From positions 1 to 18,917 of the forward strand of contig CAKQBM010000018.1 in assembly GCA_934216185.1 (NCBI GenBank): a stretch of DNA of 18,917 nucleotides, given 5' to 3'. The notes below the pieces were generated by a model that saw only the letters and a list, made by a program, of their open reading frames with translations, did no database searches and was not told where the DNA came from. Below are positions 1 to 7,614 of this stretch, one piece after another (the first letter of the stretch is position 1; every line of letters starts with the position of its first letter). Made by a program: the position numbers and the translations under genes. This DNA is from an uncultured Streptococcus sp. (GTDB taxonomy: Bacteria; Bacillota; Bacilli; Lactobacillales; Streptococcaceae).

Positions 1-18
1 AATCCCCATTTTGAAAAG

Positions 19-49
19 GAAAAAGAGGCTAGTTTCCAAGCTAACCTCT
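19..49 (-). terminator. Rho-independent terminator after the small membrane protein genes
   Basis: Read on the minus strand, an AGAGGTTAG / CTAGCCTCT stem (one G-T wobble, 8-nt loop) spans 24-49 and is followed by a T run opposite the A run at 19-24. It lies about 20 bases past the stop codon at 67, so it fits the 3' end of the leftward unit. Confidence 0.7.
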
Positions 50-66
50 CTGACTTTTATGATGCT

Positions 67-354
67 TTAATTGCCAAAAATCGGCAAAATCGCAAATAGG
101 ATAAATAGATTAATCCAAAGAGAAAAACAGCAGATCAATCCAAAAACAAAGAGACTGACTTTCTTGGACAGCAAGGCCATCAAAATAGACAGAATACCAA
201 AAACTAGCAAGACTTTCTGTATGCTGAAGAGGTCAATCTTTCCCCCCAGAATCGGACTGCCCCAAGGAAGAAAGAAGAAAGCAATCCAGATCAACAGAAC
301 TAAACCAATATAGACCTTAGAATAGCGTGTAATAAATGATTTTAGATGTGCCAT
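67..354 (-). CDS. Small hydrophobic membrane protein, function unknown
   Basis: I do not recognise a family. The product is 95 residues and almost all hydrophobic, with about three membrane-spanning stretches: roughly residues 14-32 (YIGLVLLIWIAFFFLPW), 45-63 (VLLVFGILSILMALL) and 66-92. A short basic N-terminus (MAHLKSFITRYSK) suggests an inside N-terminus by the positive-inside rule. The ATG at 354 is chosen because AGGAAG sits 5-6 bases upstream; the reading frame runs on to 573, but that extension overlaps the neighbouring gene in another frame and is less convincing. It lies 32 nt after the preceding small membrane protein gene, so the two may be co-transcribed, and a terminator follows. 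The coding call is fairly safe, the function is not known. Confidence 0.65.
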   Translation of the reverse strand: MAHLKSFITRYSKVYIGLVLLIWIAFFFLPWGSPILGGKIDLFSIQKVLLVFGILSILMALLSKKVSLFVFGLICCFSLWINLFILFAILPIFGN

Positions 355-386
355 AAGCCACTTCCTATCAATAAAAACCATATAAG

Positions 387-731
387 TCAATGCCTTCCAC
401 CATTTGACTTCCCTAGTTCTCGTCTCAAGCGAAGCATTTTTTTGAAACAGGAATAAGTTAACCAATTCAGACCAATAGCTAGCAGAATAAAAAGAAACCA
501 AATGCCCCATAACTTGATATCTGTCAAATTTCTCAAGACGATATTGAAAAACAGAACTGAAATAACTATCCAAGCAAGGCTAAAAAGAGCATAGAGGGGG
601 ATGTAAAACCAGTAAAAATAGTAAAAAATTGGGAAAAATTTACTATCTCTATTGGCCTTTTCAATCCAGCTGAAAAAGTAAAACCAGGGAAATAAGATTA
701 TCAATTTATACTCTTCGAAAATCAAATTCAA
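387..731 (-). CDS. Small membrane protein whose 5' end is replaced by BOX sequence
   Basis: The frame encodes about 105-114 residues with two to three membrane segments (for example FYIPLYALFSLAWIVISVLFF and LWGIWFLFILLAIGLNWL) and a basic tail (KKMLRLRRELGKSNGGRH). There is no ATG near the 5' end. The only starts are TTG codons at 731, inside the BOX element, or 704, just after it, neither with a good Shine-Dalgarno. The first eight codons of the long version are BOX sequence (NLIFEEY). I infer that a BOX insertion removed or replaced the native start, leaving either a truncated gene or one translated from TTG. The downstream gene at 67-354 is of the same general kind. No family recognised. 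Confidence 0.5.
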   Translation of the reverse strand: MNLIFEEYKLIILFPWFYFFSWIEKANRDSKFFPIFYYFYWFYIPLYALFSLAWIVISVLFFNIVLRNLTDIKLWGIWFLFILLAIGLNWLTYSCFKKMLRLRRELGKSNGGRH

Positions 732-810
732 ACCACGTCAGCGTCGCCTTGCCGTACTCCAGTACAGTCTGCGGCTTGCTTCCTAGTTTGCTCTTTGATT
801 TTCATTGAGT
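708..810 (-). repeat. BOX element, short A-C form without a B module
   Basis: On the minus strand it begins ACTCAATGAAAATCAAAGAG and ends TTTTCGAAGAGTAT, the boxA and boxC ends seen in the two other copies in this window. The middle boxB units are absent and the copy is about 103 nt. BOX elements are non-autonomous stem-loop repeats dispersed in pneumococcus and relatives. This copy abuts and partly overlaps the small membrane protein frame. Confidence 0.85.
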
Positions 811-875
811 GTTAAACAAATGTTTCATCACTAGCCCCTCTTTATTTGACAGCGCTTTCTTTACCTTCATTCTAT

Positions 876-905
876 CAAAAAAATCTGGAAATGTCATTCC
901 AGATT
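876..905 (-). terminator. Terminator of the nrdR-to-der operon
   Basis: A perfect 9-bp stem (AATCTGGAA at 882-890 with TTCCAGATT at 897-905) is followed on the minus strand by a T run opposite the A run at 877-883. It starts 9 bases past the der stop codon. Confidence 0.85.
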
Positions 906-913
906 CTGCTTTT

Positions 914-2224
914 TTATTTACGTTTTCTTGCGATGAGATGGATTGGTGTTCCTTCAAAGACAAAGGCCTTGCGGATTTGATTTTCCAAGAAACGCAGGTA
1001 AGAAAAGTGCATGAGTTCTTCTTCGTTGACAAAGATGACAAAGGTTGGTGGTTTGGTTGCCACTTGGGTCGCATAGAAAATCTTAAGACGTTTCCCTTTG
1101 TCTGTTGGTGTTGGGTTGATTGCAATGGCATCCATGATGACATCGTTCAAGACAGCTGATGGAATACGTGTATTTTGACTTTCGCTGATTTGCTTGATCA
1201 TCTCAGGAAGTTTGTGGAGACGTTGCTTGGTCAAGGCTGATACAAAGATAATCGGTGCGTAAGGCAGGTATTGGAACTGCTCACGGATATCTTCTTCCCA
1301 GTTTTTCATAGTGTGGTTGTCTTTTTCAAGTGTATCCCACTTGTTGACCACGATAATCATCCCTTTACCAGCTTCATGGGCAAATCCTGCGATACGTTTA
1401 TCGTATTCACGAATGCCTTCTTCCGCATTGATGACCATCAAGACCACATCTGAACGGTCAATAGCACGCATGGCACGCATAACAGAGTATTTCTCGGTAT
1501 TTTCATAAACCTTACCAGACTTACGCATACCAGCCGTATCAATCATGGTAAACTCTTGACCATCTGTATCTGTAAAGTGGGTATCAATAGCGTCACGAGT
1601 TGTTCCAGCAACGGGACTAGCAATGACACGGTCTTCTCCCAAGATAGCATTGATCAAGCTTGATTTTCCAACGTTGGGACGACCAATCAAGCTAAACTTA
1701 ATGACATCTGGGTTTTCTTCTTCATATTCATTTGGAAGATTTTCTACGATGGCATCTAGCACATCCCCTGTACCGATACCATGGACAGATGAGATAGGCA
1801 GTGGTTCACCCAAACCGAGGGCATAGAAATCATAGATATCATTTCTCATCTCAGGGTTGTCCACCTTGTTGACTGCGAGGATAACTGGTTTGTGGGTCTT
1901 ATAAAGCTTACGGGCTACGTATTCGTCCGCATCGGTAATTCCTTCCTTACCAGATACCACAAAGACGATAACATCGGCTTCTTCCATGGCAATTTCTGCC
2001 TGGTGCTTGATTTGTTCCATGAAAGGAGCATCGACATCATCGATTCCTCCTGTATCAATCATGCTAAAGGAACGATTGAGCCACTCACCCGTTGCATAGA
2101 TACGGTCACGTGTCACTCCTTCAACATCCTCTACAATGGAGATTCGCTCACCAGCGATCCGATTAAATAGGGTTGATTTTCCAACATTGGGACGTCCTAC
2201 AATGGCAATAGTTGGTAGGGCCAT
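914..2224 (-). CDS. der: Ribosome biogenesis GTPase Der (EngA)
   Basis: Der is an essential double-domain GTPase that acts on the 50S ribosomal subunit during assembly. The 436-residue product has two G domains in tandem. The first P-loop is GRPNVGKST at residues 10-18, with DTGG and NKVD motifs after it. The second is GRPNVGKSS near residue 181, with DTAG (GMRKS) and NKWD. A KH-like C-terminal domain follows and ends in a basic tail (IARKRK). Length and motif order match the family. The ATG at 2224 starts [17 protein letters not shown], the usual Der N-terminus. It follows the nitroreductase stop codon by 13 nt and is the last gene of the leftward operon, with a terminator just downstream. 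Confidence 0.97.
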
Positions 2225-2237
2225 AATTTCTCACTTT

Positions 2238-2951
2238 CTACAATAACTTCTTCTGTTCAAGATTTTTTCTAGTTGAGCTTGGTTCTGCTTGACCAAACTG
2301 TTCTGCTAGCCGCTGACTCCAGCTTGTGGTCGCACGTGCTCCAGCATAGTCCGCCTGTACACGGTCATAAGCTTCGATTGCCTCAGTTGACTGTTCTTGG
2401 TATTCTTCTTCAAACACCACTTGATTCAATGGCAAGCGAGGTTTGACTTCATGTTCTTCATTTGGTATTCCTAGTGCCATCCCAAAGACAGGATAGGTGT
2501 AGTCAGGCAGGTTAAAGAGCTCTGCCACTTCTTCTGACTTGTATCGAACTAAACCGATAATCACACCACCATAGCCCAAGCTTTCAGCTGCCAGCAGGGC
2601 ATTTTGACCAGCAAGAGCCGCATCGACCGAACTAATCAAGAGACCTTCCACACCTTGAGGTTGGAAGGTATCCGTATGAAGTCGGGCTCCCTTTTCTGCT
2701 CGGTTCAAGTCTCCGACAAAGAGAAGGAAAACAGCAGACTGGCGAATAGCTTCTTGAAGCACCAATTCATACAAGGCATCTTTCTTCTCTTGACTTCGTA
2801 CCACAATCACAGAGTAGGATTGGAAATTCTTCCAAGACGAGGCCATTTGAGCTGCTGTCAGGATATCAGTCAAGTCTTCCTGAGGAAGAGCTTGCTCTTT
2901 AAACCTGCGCACTGAAGTATGAGCCTTCATCAGTTTAATCGTTTCTGTCAT
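2238..2951 (-). CDS. NADPH-dependent FMN oxidoreductase, NfsA/NfrA-type nitroreductase
   Basis: The 237-residue protein belongs to the nitroreductase fold: a flavin enzyme that passes electrons from NAD(P)H to nitroaromatics, quinones or flavins in the cytoplasm. Visible landmarks are HTSVRRFKEQALP near residue 11, the FMN phosphate/ribityl-contacting R-R-F start of the family, the SSWKNFQSY segment near residue 38, and the ESLGYGGVIIGLVR glycine-rich loop near residue 123. The C-terminal part (KPRLPLNQVVFEEEY) resembles the NfsA/NfrA subgroup rather than NfsB. The physiological substrate cannot be read from sequence. Its ATG overlaps the dnaI stop codon by 4 nt (ATGA), so it is translationally coupled to a replication gene with no obvious functional link. 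Confidence 0.85.
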   Translation of the reverse strand: MTETIKLMKAHTSVRRFKEQALPQEDLTDILTAAQMASSWKNFQSYSVIVVRSQEKKDALYELVLQEAIRQSAVFLLFVGDLNRAEKGARLHTDTFQPQGVEGLLISSVDAALAGQNALLAAESLGYGGVIIGLVRYKSEEVAELFNLPDYTYPVFGMALGIPNEEHEVKPRLPLNQVVFEEEYQEQSTEAIEAYDRVQADYAGARATTSWSQRLAEQFGQAEPSSTRKNLEQKKLL

Positions 2952-3844
2952 CGACGGTTTACTCCTTCTAAACGAGTCTCCTCCGCCAAATAACGGATGC
3001 GTTCCATGACCCGTCTGGCTTCCCAGGTTTCGTCATTTCCATGTTTCCCTTTAGCAAAATGCTGCTCCAATTCTTCAAAGTTGAAGTTGGAGGTGAAAAA
3101 GGTCGGTAAATTTTCCTGCATCCGATATTGAAGAATGACTTGCAGGATTTCATCACGTACCCAAGCTGTTGATTGCTCGGCACCAATATCATCTAAAATC
3201 AGGACTTCAGACAGTTTAATCTCATCTACCAAGGTCTTGACATTACCATCACCGATAGCATTTTTGACATCAATGACAAAGCTAGGATAGTGGAGGAGAG
3301 TGGATGAAACACCACGTTTTTCTGATAAATCATGGGCTAGGGCAGCCACCATGAAACTTTTACCCACACCAAAGTCTCCATATAAGTAAAGACCTTTTCG
3401 AATAGCTGGATATTGCTCCACGAAGGCTAATAGCTTTTCAAAAACTGGCAAGCGCCCCAAATCATCCAAGTCTACTTGAGCCAAACTAGCTTTCTTGAGA
3501 GTGGCCGGCAGATTGATTAACTTGAGACGATTCTTAATAGCCGCTTCTTTTTCAGCCGCGATTAGTTCAGGAGTTTCTTCATATGAAACGTCCGCATAGC
3601 CATGATTCATAACCAAAATCGGCTTGTAGCCTTTGGCAATATAATCCGTATCACCACGGAGAAATTTGTCACGCTCGGTGATATACTGATTAAACTTGGA
3701 GATACTGCGATTTAATTCCTCTGGAGTCAAGGATTCTTGCTGGATAAAGGCCGCAACATCAGGGTCCTGCATGATCTTCTGGACCAAATCTTGATAATGA
3801 AAACGGCTAGGTTGACGTTTGAGTACGTCTCCGACACTTTCCAT
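2948..3844 (-). CDS. dnaI: Primosomal protein DnaI, helicase-loader ATPase
   Basis: DnaI is the AAA+ loader that places the replicative helicase (DnaC in Gram-positive naming) on DNA during initiation and restart, working with DnaB and DnaD. The 298-residue protein has an N-terminal helicase-binding region (about 1-110) and a C-terminal AAA+ domain. Walker A is GDFGVGKS at 156-163, Walker B is LILDDIGAE at 215-223, and there is a sensor-like FTSNFNFEEL. The ATG at 3844 directly abuts the stop codon of dnaB. I see no cysteine anywhere in the protein. B. subtilis DnaI has a cysteine-based zinc site in its N-terminal domain, so this protein must fold there without it. Confidence 0.95.
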   Translation of the reverse strand: MESVGDVLKRQPSRFHYQDLVQKIMQDPDVAAFIQQESLTPEELNRSISKFNQYITERDKFLRGDTDYIAKGYKPILVMNHGYADVSYEETPELIAAEKEAAIKNRLKLINLPATLKKASLAQVDLDDLGRLPVFEKLLAFVEQYPAIRKGLYLYGDFGVGKSFMVAALAHDLSEKRGVSSTLLHYPSFVIDVKNAIGDGNVKTLVDEIKLSEVLILDDIGAEQSTAWVRDEILQVILQYRMQENLPTFFTSNFNFEELEQHFAKGKHGNDETWEARRVMERIRYLAEETRLEGVNRR

Positions 3845-5014
3845 CTAATCTCCTCCTTTTTCTAATCGAGCTAATAGTTCTTGTTTCTTACGTTCTAGTT
3901 CCAGACGAGTTTCCTCGCTGGTTTCATTTTTATAATCTGGATTGCTCCACTTGGGTACATTGGACTTGGCAGGACTAGGGTTACTGCTTTTTTGAGCCTG
4001 ATTCTTCTGTCCTCGCTCACGGATTCGCAAGACTGCCTCTTCTGCCGAATGAATCTTTTGATAGGCATAGTCATTAGCTACCTTCATGGCATATTTCTCA
4101 TTGATGTTTGCCGAGTCCACCTTATTAAAGGTTAATAAGAGAATAATATTGATGACTTCGTCCAGCAAGCCCAAGCCAGCCATCTGTTGCAAAAGTTCTC
4201 TTTCTGTTTGGGTAATGGTCCCCTTGCGTGTTTGCTTGATTTCTGCCAAAAACTGCAAGGCCGTTTTACTTTTGGCTTCCTTGATAATGGTTGCTTCCTT
4301 AGGACTAAAGTCAGAGGAAACAGGTTTTTGAGCGATTTTTTCCTGCATGCGTTTGGTTGAAATGACTTGGGAAACAGCTGTTGACTTGGCCAATTGATAA
4401 GTTTCAAACCAAGTCCATTTCTTTTCCTCGGCAATGGCAAAAAGGTTTAAGACATCGGACTGCTCATCCGCAAAGCGAAGCCCATCTCGAGCCATAAGCT
4501 GGCGAAAATGGTCCAAATCAAAATCGTTGGCCACTTTCTTCTTGAGACCAAGGTCTTCTTGACTTCCCAGCTCTGCCAAATCTGGAAAGACTTGATTGAG
4601 CGAGACAGATATTTCTTCTCCCTCAGCACTTTCCGCTTTCAAATCCTCCACAGCTGCATCACCAATCTTCTTCTCTAGAAGTCTGCGATAAACAGGATGC
4701 TCCAAGAAGTCTTGACTAGATAAAGGAGCCTGAATGGCTAGCTGATAAACATCCCCCTTTTGATAGAGGGTTAAGAGATTGAAAGCAGATAGGATTTTCA
4801 GGGATTTTATCAGTCTATCCATCCCAAAGTTGAGATGGTTGAGAATGCTTGAAAAAAGGTATTCCTTTCTGCCATTATCCCAAAAACTGATGGTATAAAG
4901 ATAAAGGCTCAGTGCCTCCTGACCGATAATCGGGAGGTAGCACTGTACCAGAGATGAGGTATCTTGCGACACCCGATTATTCTTTAGATAAGAAAAACGG
5001 TCAATTGGCTTCAT
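3845..5014 (-). CDS. dnaB: Replication initiation and membrane attachment protein DnaB (Firmicutes type)
   Basis: This is the Gram-positive DnaB/DnaD-superfamily primosome protein, not the E. coli DnaB helicase. It helps load the helicase at oriC and at restarting forks, together with DnaI. The 389-residue protein begins MKPIDRFSYLKNNRVSQDTSSLVQCYLPIIGQEALSLY..., the family's winged-helix N-terminus. The C-terminal part carries the DnaB/DnaD motif region around residues 300-335 (INEKYAMKVANDYAYQKIHS). A low-complexity, charged tail ends the protein (RLELERKKQELLARLEKGGD). The ATG at 5014 directly follows the nrdR stop codon, and dnaI abuts its own stop. The order nrdR-dnaB-dnaI is the usual streptococcal arrangement. 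Confidence 0.93.
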   Translation of the reverse strand: MKPIDRFSYLKNNRVSQDTSSLVQCYLPIIGQEALSLYLYTISFWDNGRKEYLFSSILNHLNFGMDRLIKSLKILSAFNLLTLYQKGDVYQLAIQAPLSSQDFLEHPVYRRLLEKKIGDAAVEDLKAESAEGEEISVSLNQVFPDLAELGSQEDLGLKKKVANDFDLDHFRQLMARDGLRFADEQSDVLNLFAIAEEKKWTWFETYQLAKSTAVSQVISTKRMQEKIAQKPVSSDFSPKEATIIKEAKSKTALQFLAEIKQTRKGTITQTERELLQQMAGLGLLDEVINIILLLTFNKVDSANINEKYAMKVANDYAYQKIHSAEEAVLRIRERGQKNQAQKSSNPSPAKSNVPKWSNPDYKNETSEETRLELERKKQELLARLEKGGD

Positions 5015-5488
5015 TTATCTTTCCTTTTTCTTTTTAGAGGACTGGGTGATTTGTTGGAGCAGGCTCTCTAACTCACTCACATCCTTAAAACTACGATAGA
5101 CACTAGCAAAACGTACGTAGGTAATCTCATCCAATTCAGCCAACTCCTCCATGACCAGTGAACCAATGTCCTCACTTTGAATTTCATTTTCATTTCGACC
5201 ACGGAGTTTCTGTTCGATACGATTGACTACCATGTTGATTTCATCACTTGACACAGGACGTTTCTGGGCTGAGCGGATAATCCCATTAAAGATTTTATCT
5301 CTTGAGAACTGCTCCCGTGTGCCATCTTTTTTAACAACCACTAAGGTTCTTTCTTCTACCCGTTCGTAGGTTGTAAAACGGTGCTGGCATTCGTCACACT
5401 CACGTCTTCTACGAATGGTGTTCCCTTCTTCTGCTTGGCGACTATCAATAACACTTGACTTGGTAGCCCCACATTTTGGACAACGCAT
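5015..5488 (-). CDS. nrdR: Transcriptional repressor NrdR of ribonucleotide reductase genes
   Basis: NrdR represses nrd operons when dATP/ATP occupancy signals ample deoxynucleotides. The 157-residue protein has an N-terminal zinc ribbon with Cys3, Cys6, Cys31 and Cys34 ([11 protein letters not shown] ... [11 protein letters not shown]) and then an ATP-cone domain ([21 protein letters not shown]). Length is typical. The start is placed at the ATG at 5488 because AAGGAGGGAAAG lies just upstream and the protein then begins at the zinc ribbon. A longer frame upstream to 5548 runs through the promoter and is rejected. The gene is first in the leftward operon with dnaB, dnaI, the nitroreductase and der, linking nucleotide supply control with replication initiation genes. 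Confidence 0.95.
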
Positions 5489-5515
5489 CCTTTCCCTCCT
5501 TATCGTTTTCTTTTC

Positions 5516-5543
5516 ATTATACCATTTTTTAAACGATTCCCAA
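5516..5543 (-). promoter_or_regulatory. Sigma-A promoter for nrdR-dnaB-dnaI-nitroreductase-der
   Basis: The minus strand shows a perfect TATAAT (5516-5521) with a TG one base upstream (extended -10), and a weak TTGGGA -35 (5538-5543) at 16-nt spacing. It lies 27 bases before the nrdR start and back-to-back with the GntR promoter. Confidence 0.7.
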
Positions 5544-5561
5544 AACAATTCTTCTTTTTGC

Positions 5562-5590
5562 TTGACAAGTTTTTTGTTTTGTTGTATTAT
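5562..5590 (+). promoter_or_regulatory. Sigma-A promoter of the GntR/ABC operon
   Basis: TTGACA at 5562-5567 and TATTAT at 5585-5590 are separated by exactly 17 nt, followed by TTAATTAA and a 30-odd nt leader. YtrA-type repressors usually bind their own promoter, so an operator is expected here, but I see no strong dyad beyond the TTAATTAA. Confidence 0.8.
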
Positions 5591-5627
5591 TTAATTAAGA
5601 CAAAGATGTAGAAGAAAGGAGACCAAG

Positions 5628-5993
5628 ATGTCCTGGACATTTGACAACAAAAAACCCATCTATTTACAGATTATGGAGAAAATCAAGCTTCAGATTGTTT
5701 CCCATACACTGGAACCCAATCAACAGCTTCCGACCGTGCGAGAGCTGGCTAGCGAGGCGGGTGTCAATCCCAACACCATCCAAAGAGCCTTGTCAGACCT
5801 TGAACGAGAAGGATTTGTCTACAGCAAGCGAACAACTGGACGATTTGTGACTGAGGATAAGGAGCTAATCGCCCAATCACGCAAACAATTATCGGAAGAA
5901 GAATTGGAACACTTCGTTTCCTCCATGACCCATTTTGGCTATGAAAAAGAAGAACTACCAGGCGTAGTCGGCGATTATATTAAAGGAGTTTAA
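5628..5993 (+). CDS. GntR-family transcriptional regulator, YtrA subfamily
   Basis: The 121-residue protein has a winged helix at residues 10-75. It starts KPIYLQIMEKIKLQIVSHTLEPNQQLPTVRELA, then the recognition region ASEAGVNPNTIQRALSDLEREG and the wing VYSKRTTGRFVT. Only a short helical C-terminal stretch of about 45 residues follows, with no ligand-binding domain of the FadR or UTRA type. That is the YtrA subfamily, which normally represses an adjacent ABC transporter. The ATG follows AAAGGAG by 8 bases. The next gene, an ABC ATPase, starts 4 nt after its stop codon. In Gram-positives such loci commonly respond to cell-wall-active peptides or antibiotics. That inducer class is inferred from the family, not seen here. 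Confidence 0.9.
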   Translation: MSWTFDNKKPIYLQIMEKIKLQIVSHTLEPNQQLPTVRELASEAGVNPNTIQRALSDLEREGFVYSKRTTGRFVTEDKELIAQSRKQLSEEELEHFVSSMTHFGYEKEELPGVVGDYIKGV

Positions 5994-5997
5994 GCCT

Positions 5998-6693
5998 ATG
6001 TCATTACTAGCATTTGAAAATGTATCCAAATCTTATGGAGCAATACCAGCCCTCGAAAATGTTTCCCTTAACATCCCAGCTGGAAAAATTGTCGGACTCC
6101 TTGGCCCAAACGGCTCAGGGAAAACAACATTGATTAAACTAATCAATGGCCTCTTACAACCAGATCAAGGACGTGTCCTCATCAACGATATGGACCCAAG
6201 CCCAGCAACCAAGGCCATCGTAGCTTATTTGCCGGATACGACCTATCTCAATGAGCAAATGAAGGTCAAAGAAGCCCTAACCTACTTCAAGACCTTCTAT
6301 AAAGATTTCAATCTTGAACGCGCCCATCATCTACTTGCAGACCTGGGCATTGATGAAAATAGTCGTCTCAAGAAACTATCAAAAGGGAACAAAGAAAAGG
6401 TACAACTGATTTTGGTTATGAGCCGTGATGCTCGTCTCTACGTTTTAGACGAACCCATTGGTGGGGTGGACCCAGCAGCCCGTGAGTATATCCTCAATAC
6501 CATTATCAACAACTACTCCCCAACTTCTACCGTTTTGATTTCTACTCACTTGATTTCTGATATCGAGCCAATCTTGGATGAAATTGTCTTCCTCAAAGAT
6601 GGAAAAGTCGTCCGTCAAGGAAATGTAGATGATATTCGCTATGAGTCTGGTGAATCCATTGACCAGCTCTTCCGTCAGGAATTTAAGGCCTAA
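5998..6693 (+). CDS. ABC transporter ATP-binding protein (GntR-linked)
   Basis: The 231-residue stand-alone nucleotide-binding subunit powers the permease encoded next to it. Walker A is GPNGSGKT at 36-43. The signature is degenerate, LSKGNKEKVQLILVMSRDA, as is common in this CcmA/YtrB-like group, and Walker B is RLYVLDEPIGGVDP. The switch histidine is in STHLISD. The protein lies between the GntR gene (4-nt gap) and the permease (15-nt gap, AAAGGAG in between), so all three are one operon. Export or sensing of cell-envelope-active compounds is the usual proposal for such systems; the substrate is unknown. Confidence 0.92.
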   Translation: MSLLAFENVSKSYGAIPALENVSLNIPAGKIVGLLGPNGSGKTTLIKLINGLLQPDQGRVLINDMDPSPATKAIVAYLPDTTYLNEQMKVKEALTYFKTFYKDFNLERAHHLLADLGIDENSRLKKLSKGNKEKVQLILVMSRDARLYVLDEPIGGVDPAAREYILNTIINNYSPTSTVLISTHLISDIEPILDEIVFLKDGKVVRQGNVDDIRYESGESIDQLFRQEFKA

Positions 6694-6708
6694 GCAAAGG
6701 AGATTATT

Positions 6709-7476
6709 ATGTTTTGGAATTTAGTTCGCTACGAATTTAAAAATGTTAACAAGTGGTATTTAGCTCTCTACGCAGCCGTGCTCATCCTTTCCGTCCCCCT
6801 GGGAATGCAAGGACACTACTATTCTTATATATCTTTCAAAGATAGCCAACCTTTCCTATTTATCTTTCTGGCTCTCGTCTTTGGCGGCTTGATAATTACA
6901 CTTTGGATTTCAACCATTTTCTTGATTATCAAACGCTTCAAAGGTAGTGTCTATGACCGCCAAGGCTATCTGACTTTGACCTTGCCAGTTTCTGAGCACT
7001 ATATCATCACAGCTAAATTAGTCGGAGCCTTCATCTGGTCTATACTTAGCTCGGCTGTACTGGCTCTAAGTGCTTTTCTTATTGTGACTATAACGGTTCC
7101 AGATTGGATGTCACATTATGACTGGTTCCCACTTGTAGGAACATACCTTCCTCAACTCTCTCTTGTGGGGTTATCCTTCCTACTAAATACTATTTCTGGA
7201 ATCCTCTGCATTTACTTAGCCATTTCCATTGGACAACTGTTCAATGAATACCGTACCGCACTTGCTGTTGCAGCCTACATTGGTATCCAAATCGTCATAG
7301 GATTTATTGGAGTTTTCTTCAATACCAGTACTAACTTCTATGTCAATTCACTTGTAGGACTTAATGATAATTTCTATATGGGAGCAAGCGTAGGCATTGT
7401 TGAAGAACTCATTTTCATAGCTATCTTTTATCTCGGAACCTACTATATTTTGAGAAACAAGGTTAATTTGCAATAG
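6709..7476 (+). CDS. ABC transporter permease (GntR-linked)
   Basis: The 255-residue integral membrane protein has about six hydrophobic segments: roughly residues 17-34, 50-75, 100-130, 145-175, 183-205 and 230-250. It begins MFWNLVRYEFKNVNKWYLALYAAVL, the amphipathic start typical of ABC-2-like permeases. A cytoplasmic loop (KRFKGSVYDRQGYLTLTLPVSEHYIITAKL) matches the coupling region of this class. No ATPase motifs are present; the partner is the upstream ATP-binding protein. A strong terminator follows at once. Confidence 0.88.
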   Translation: MFWNLVRYEFKNVNKWYLALYAAVLILSVPLGMQGHYYSYISFKDSQPFLFIFLALVFGGLIITLWISTIFLIIKRFKGSVYDRQGYLTLTLPVSEHYIITAKLVGAFIWSILSSAVLALSAFLIVTITVPDWMSHYDWFPLVGTYLPQLSLVGLSFLLNTISGILCIYLAISIGQLFNEYRTALAVAAYIGIQIVIGFIGVFFNTSTNFYVNSLVGLNDNFYMGASVGIVEELIFIAIFYLGTYYILRNKVNLQ

Positions 7477-7481
7477 TTTTA

Positions 7482-7515
7482 AAGTCTAGCGACAATAACT
7501 CGCTAGACTTTTTTC
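7482..7515 (+). terminator. Terminator of the GntR/ABC operon
   Basis: A perfect 11-bp stem (AAGTCTAGCGA at 7482-7492 and TCGCTAGACTT at 7500-7510) with a 7-nt loop runs into TTTT. It lies 5 bases past the permease stop codon. Confidence 0.92.
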
Positions 7516-7614
7516 GTTCTCAGGACTTACATTTTTATATGAAGTATTTAATAAAAAGGAGTATAATGACTTTAAAACTAATTACATGTATATCGATAAG
7601 GAGGGCAACTCTTT

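Noticed and set aside
809..1159. A 116-codon plus-strand frame antisense to the end of der
   Set aside because: It is antisense to a conserved gene and runs through its terminator; no promoter or ribosome binding site supports it.
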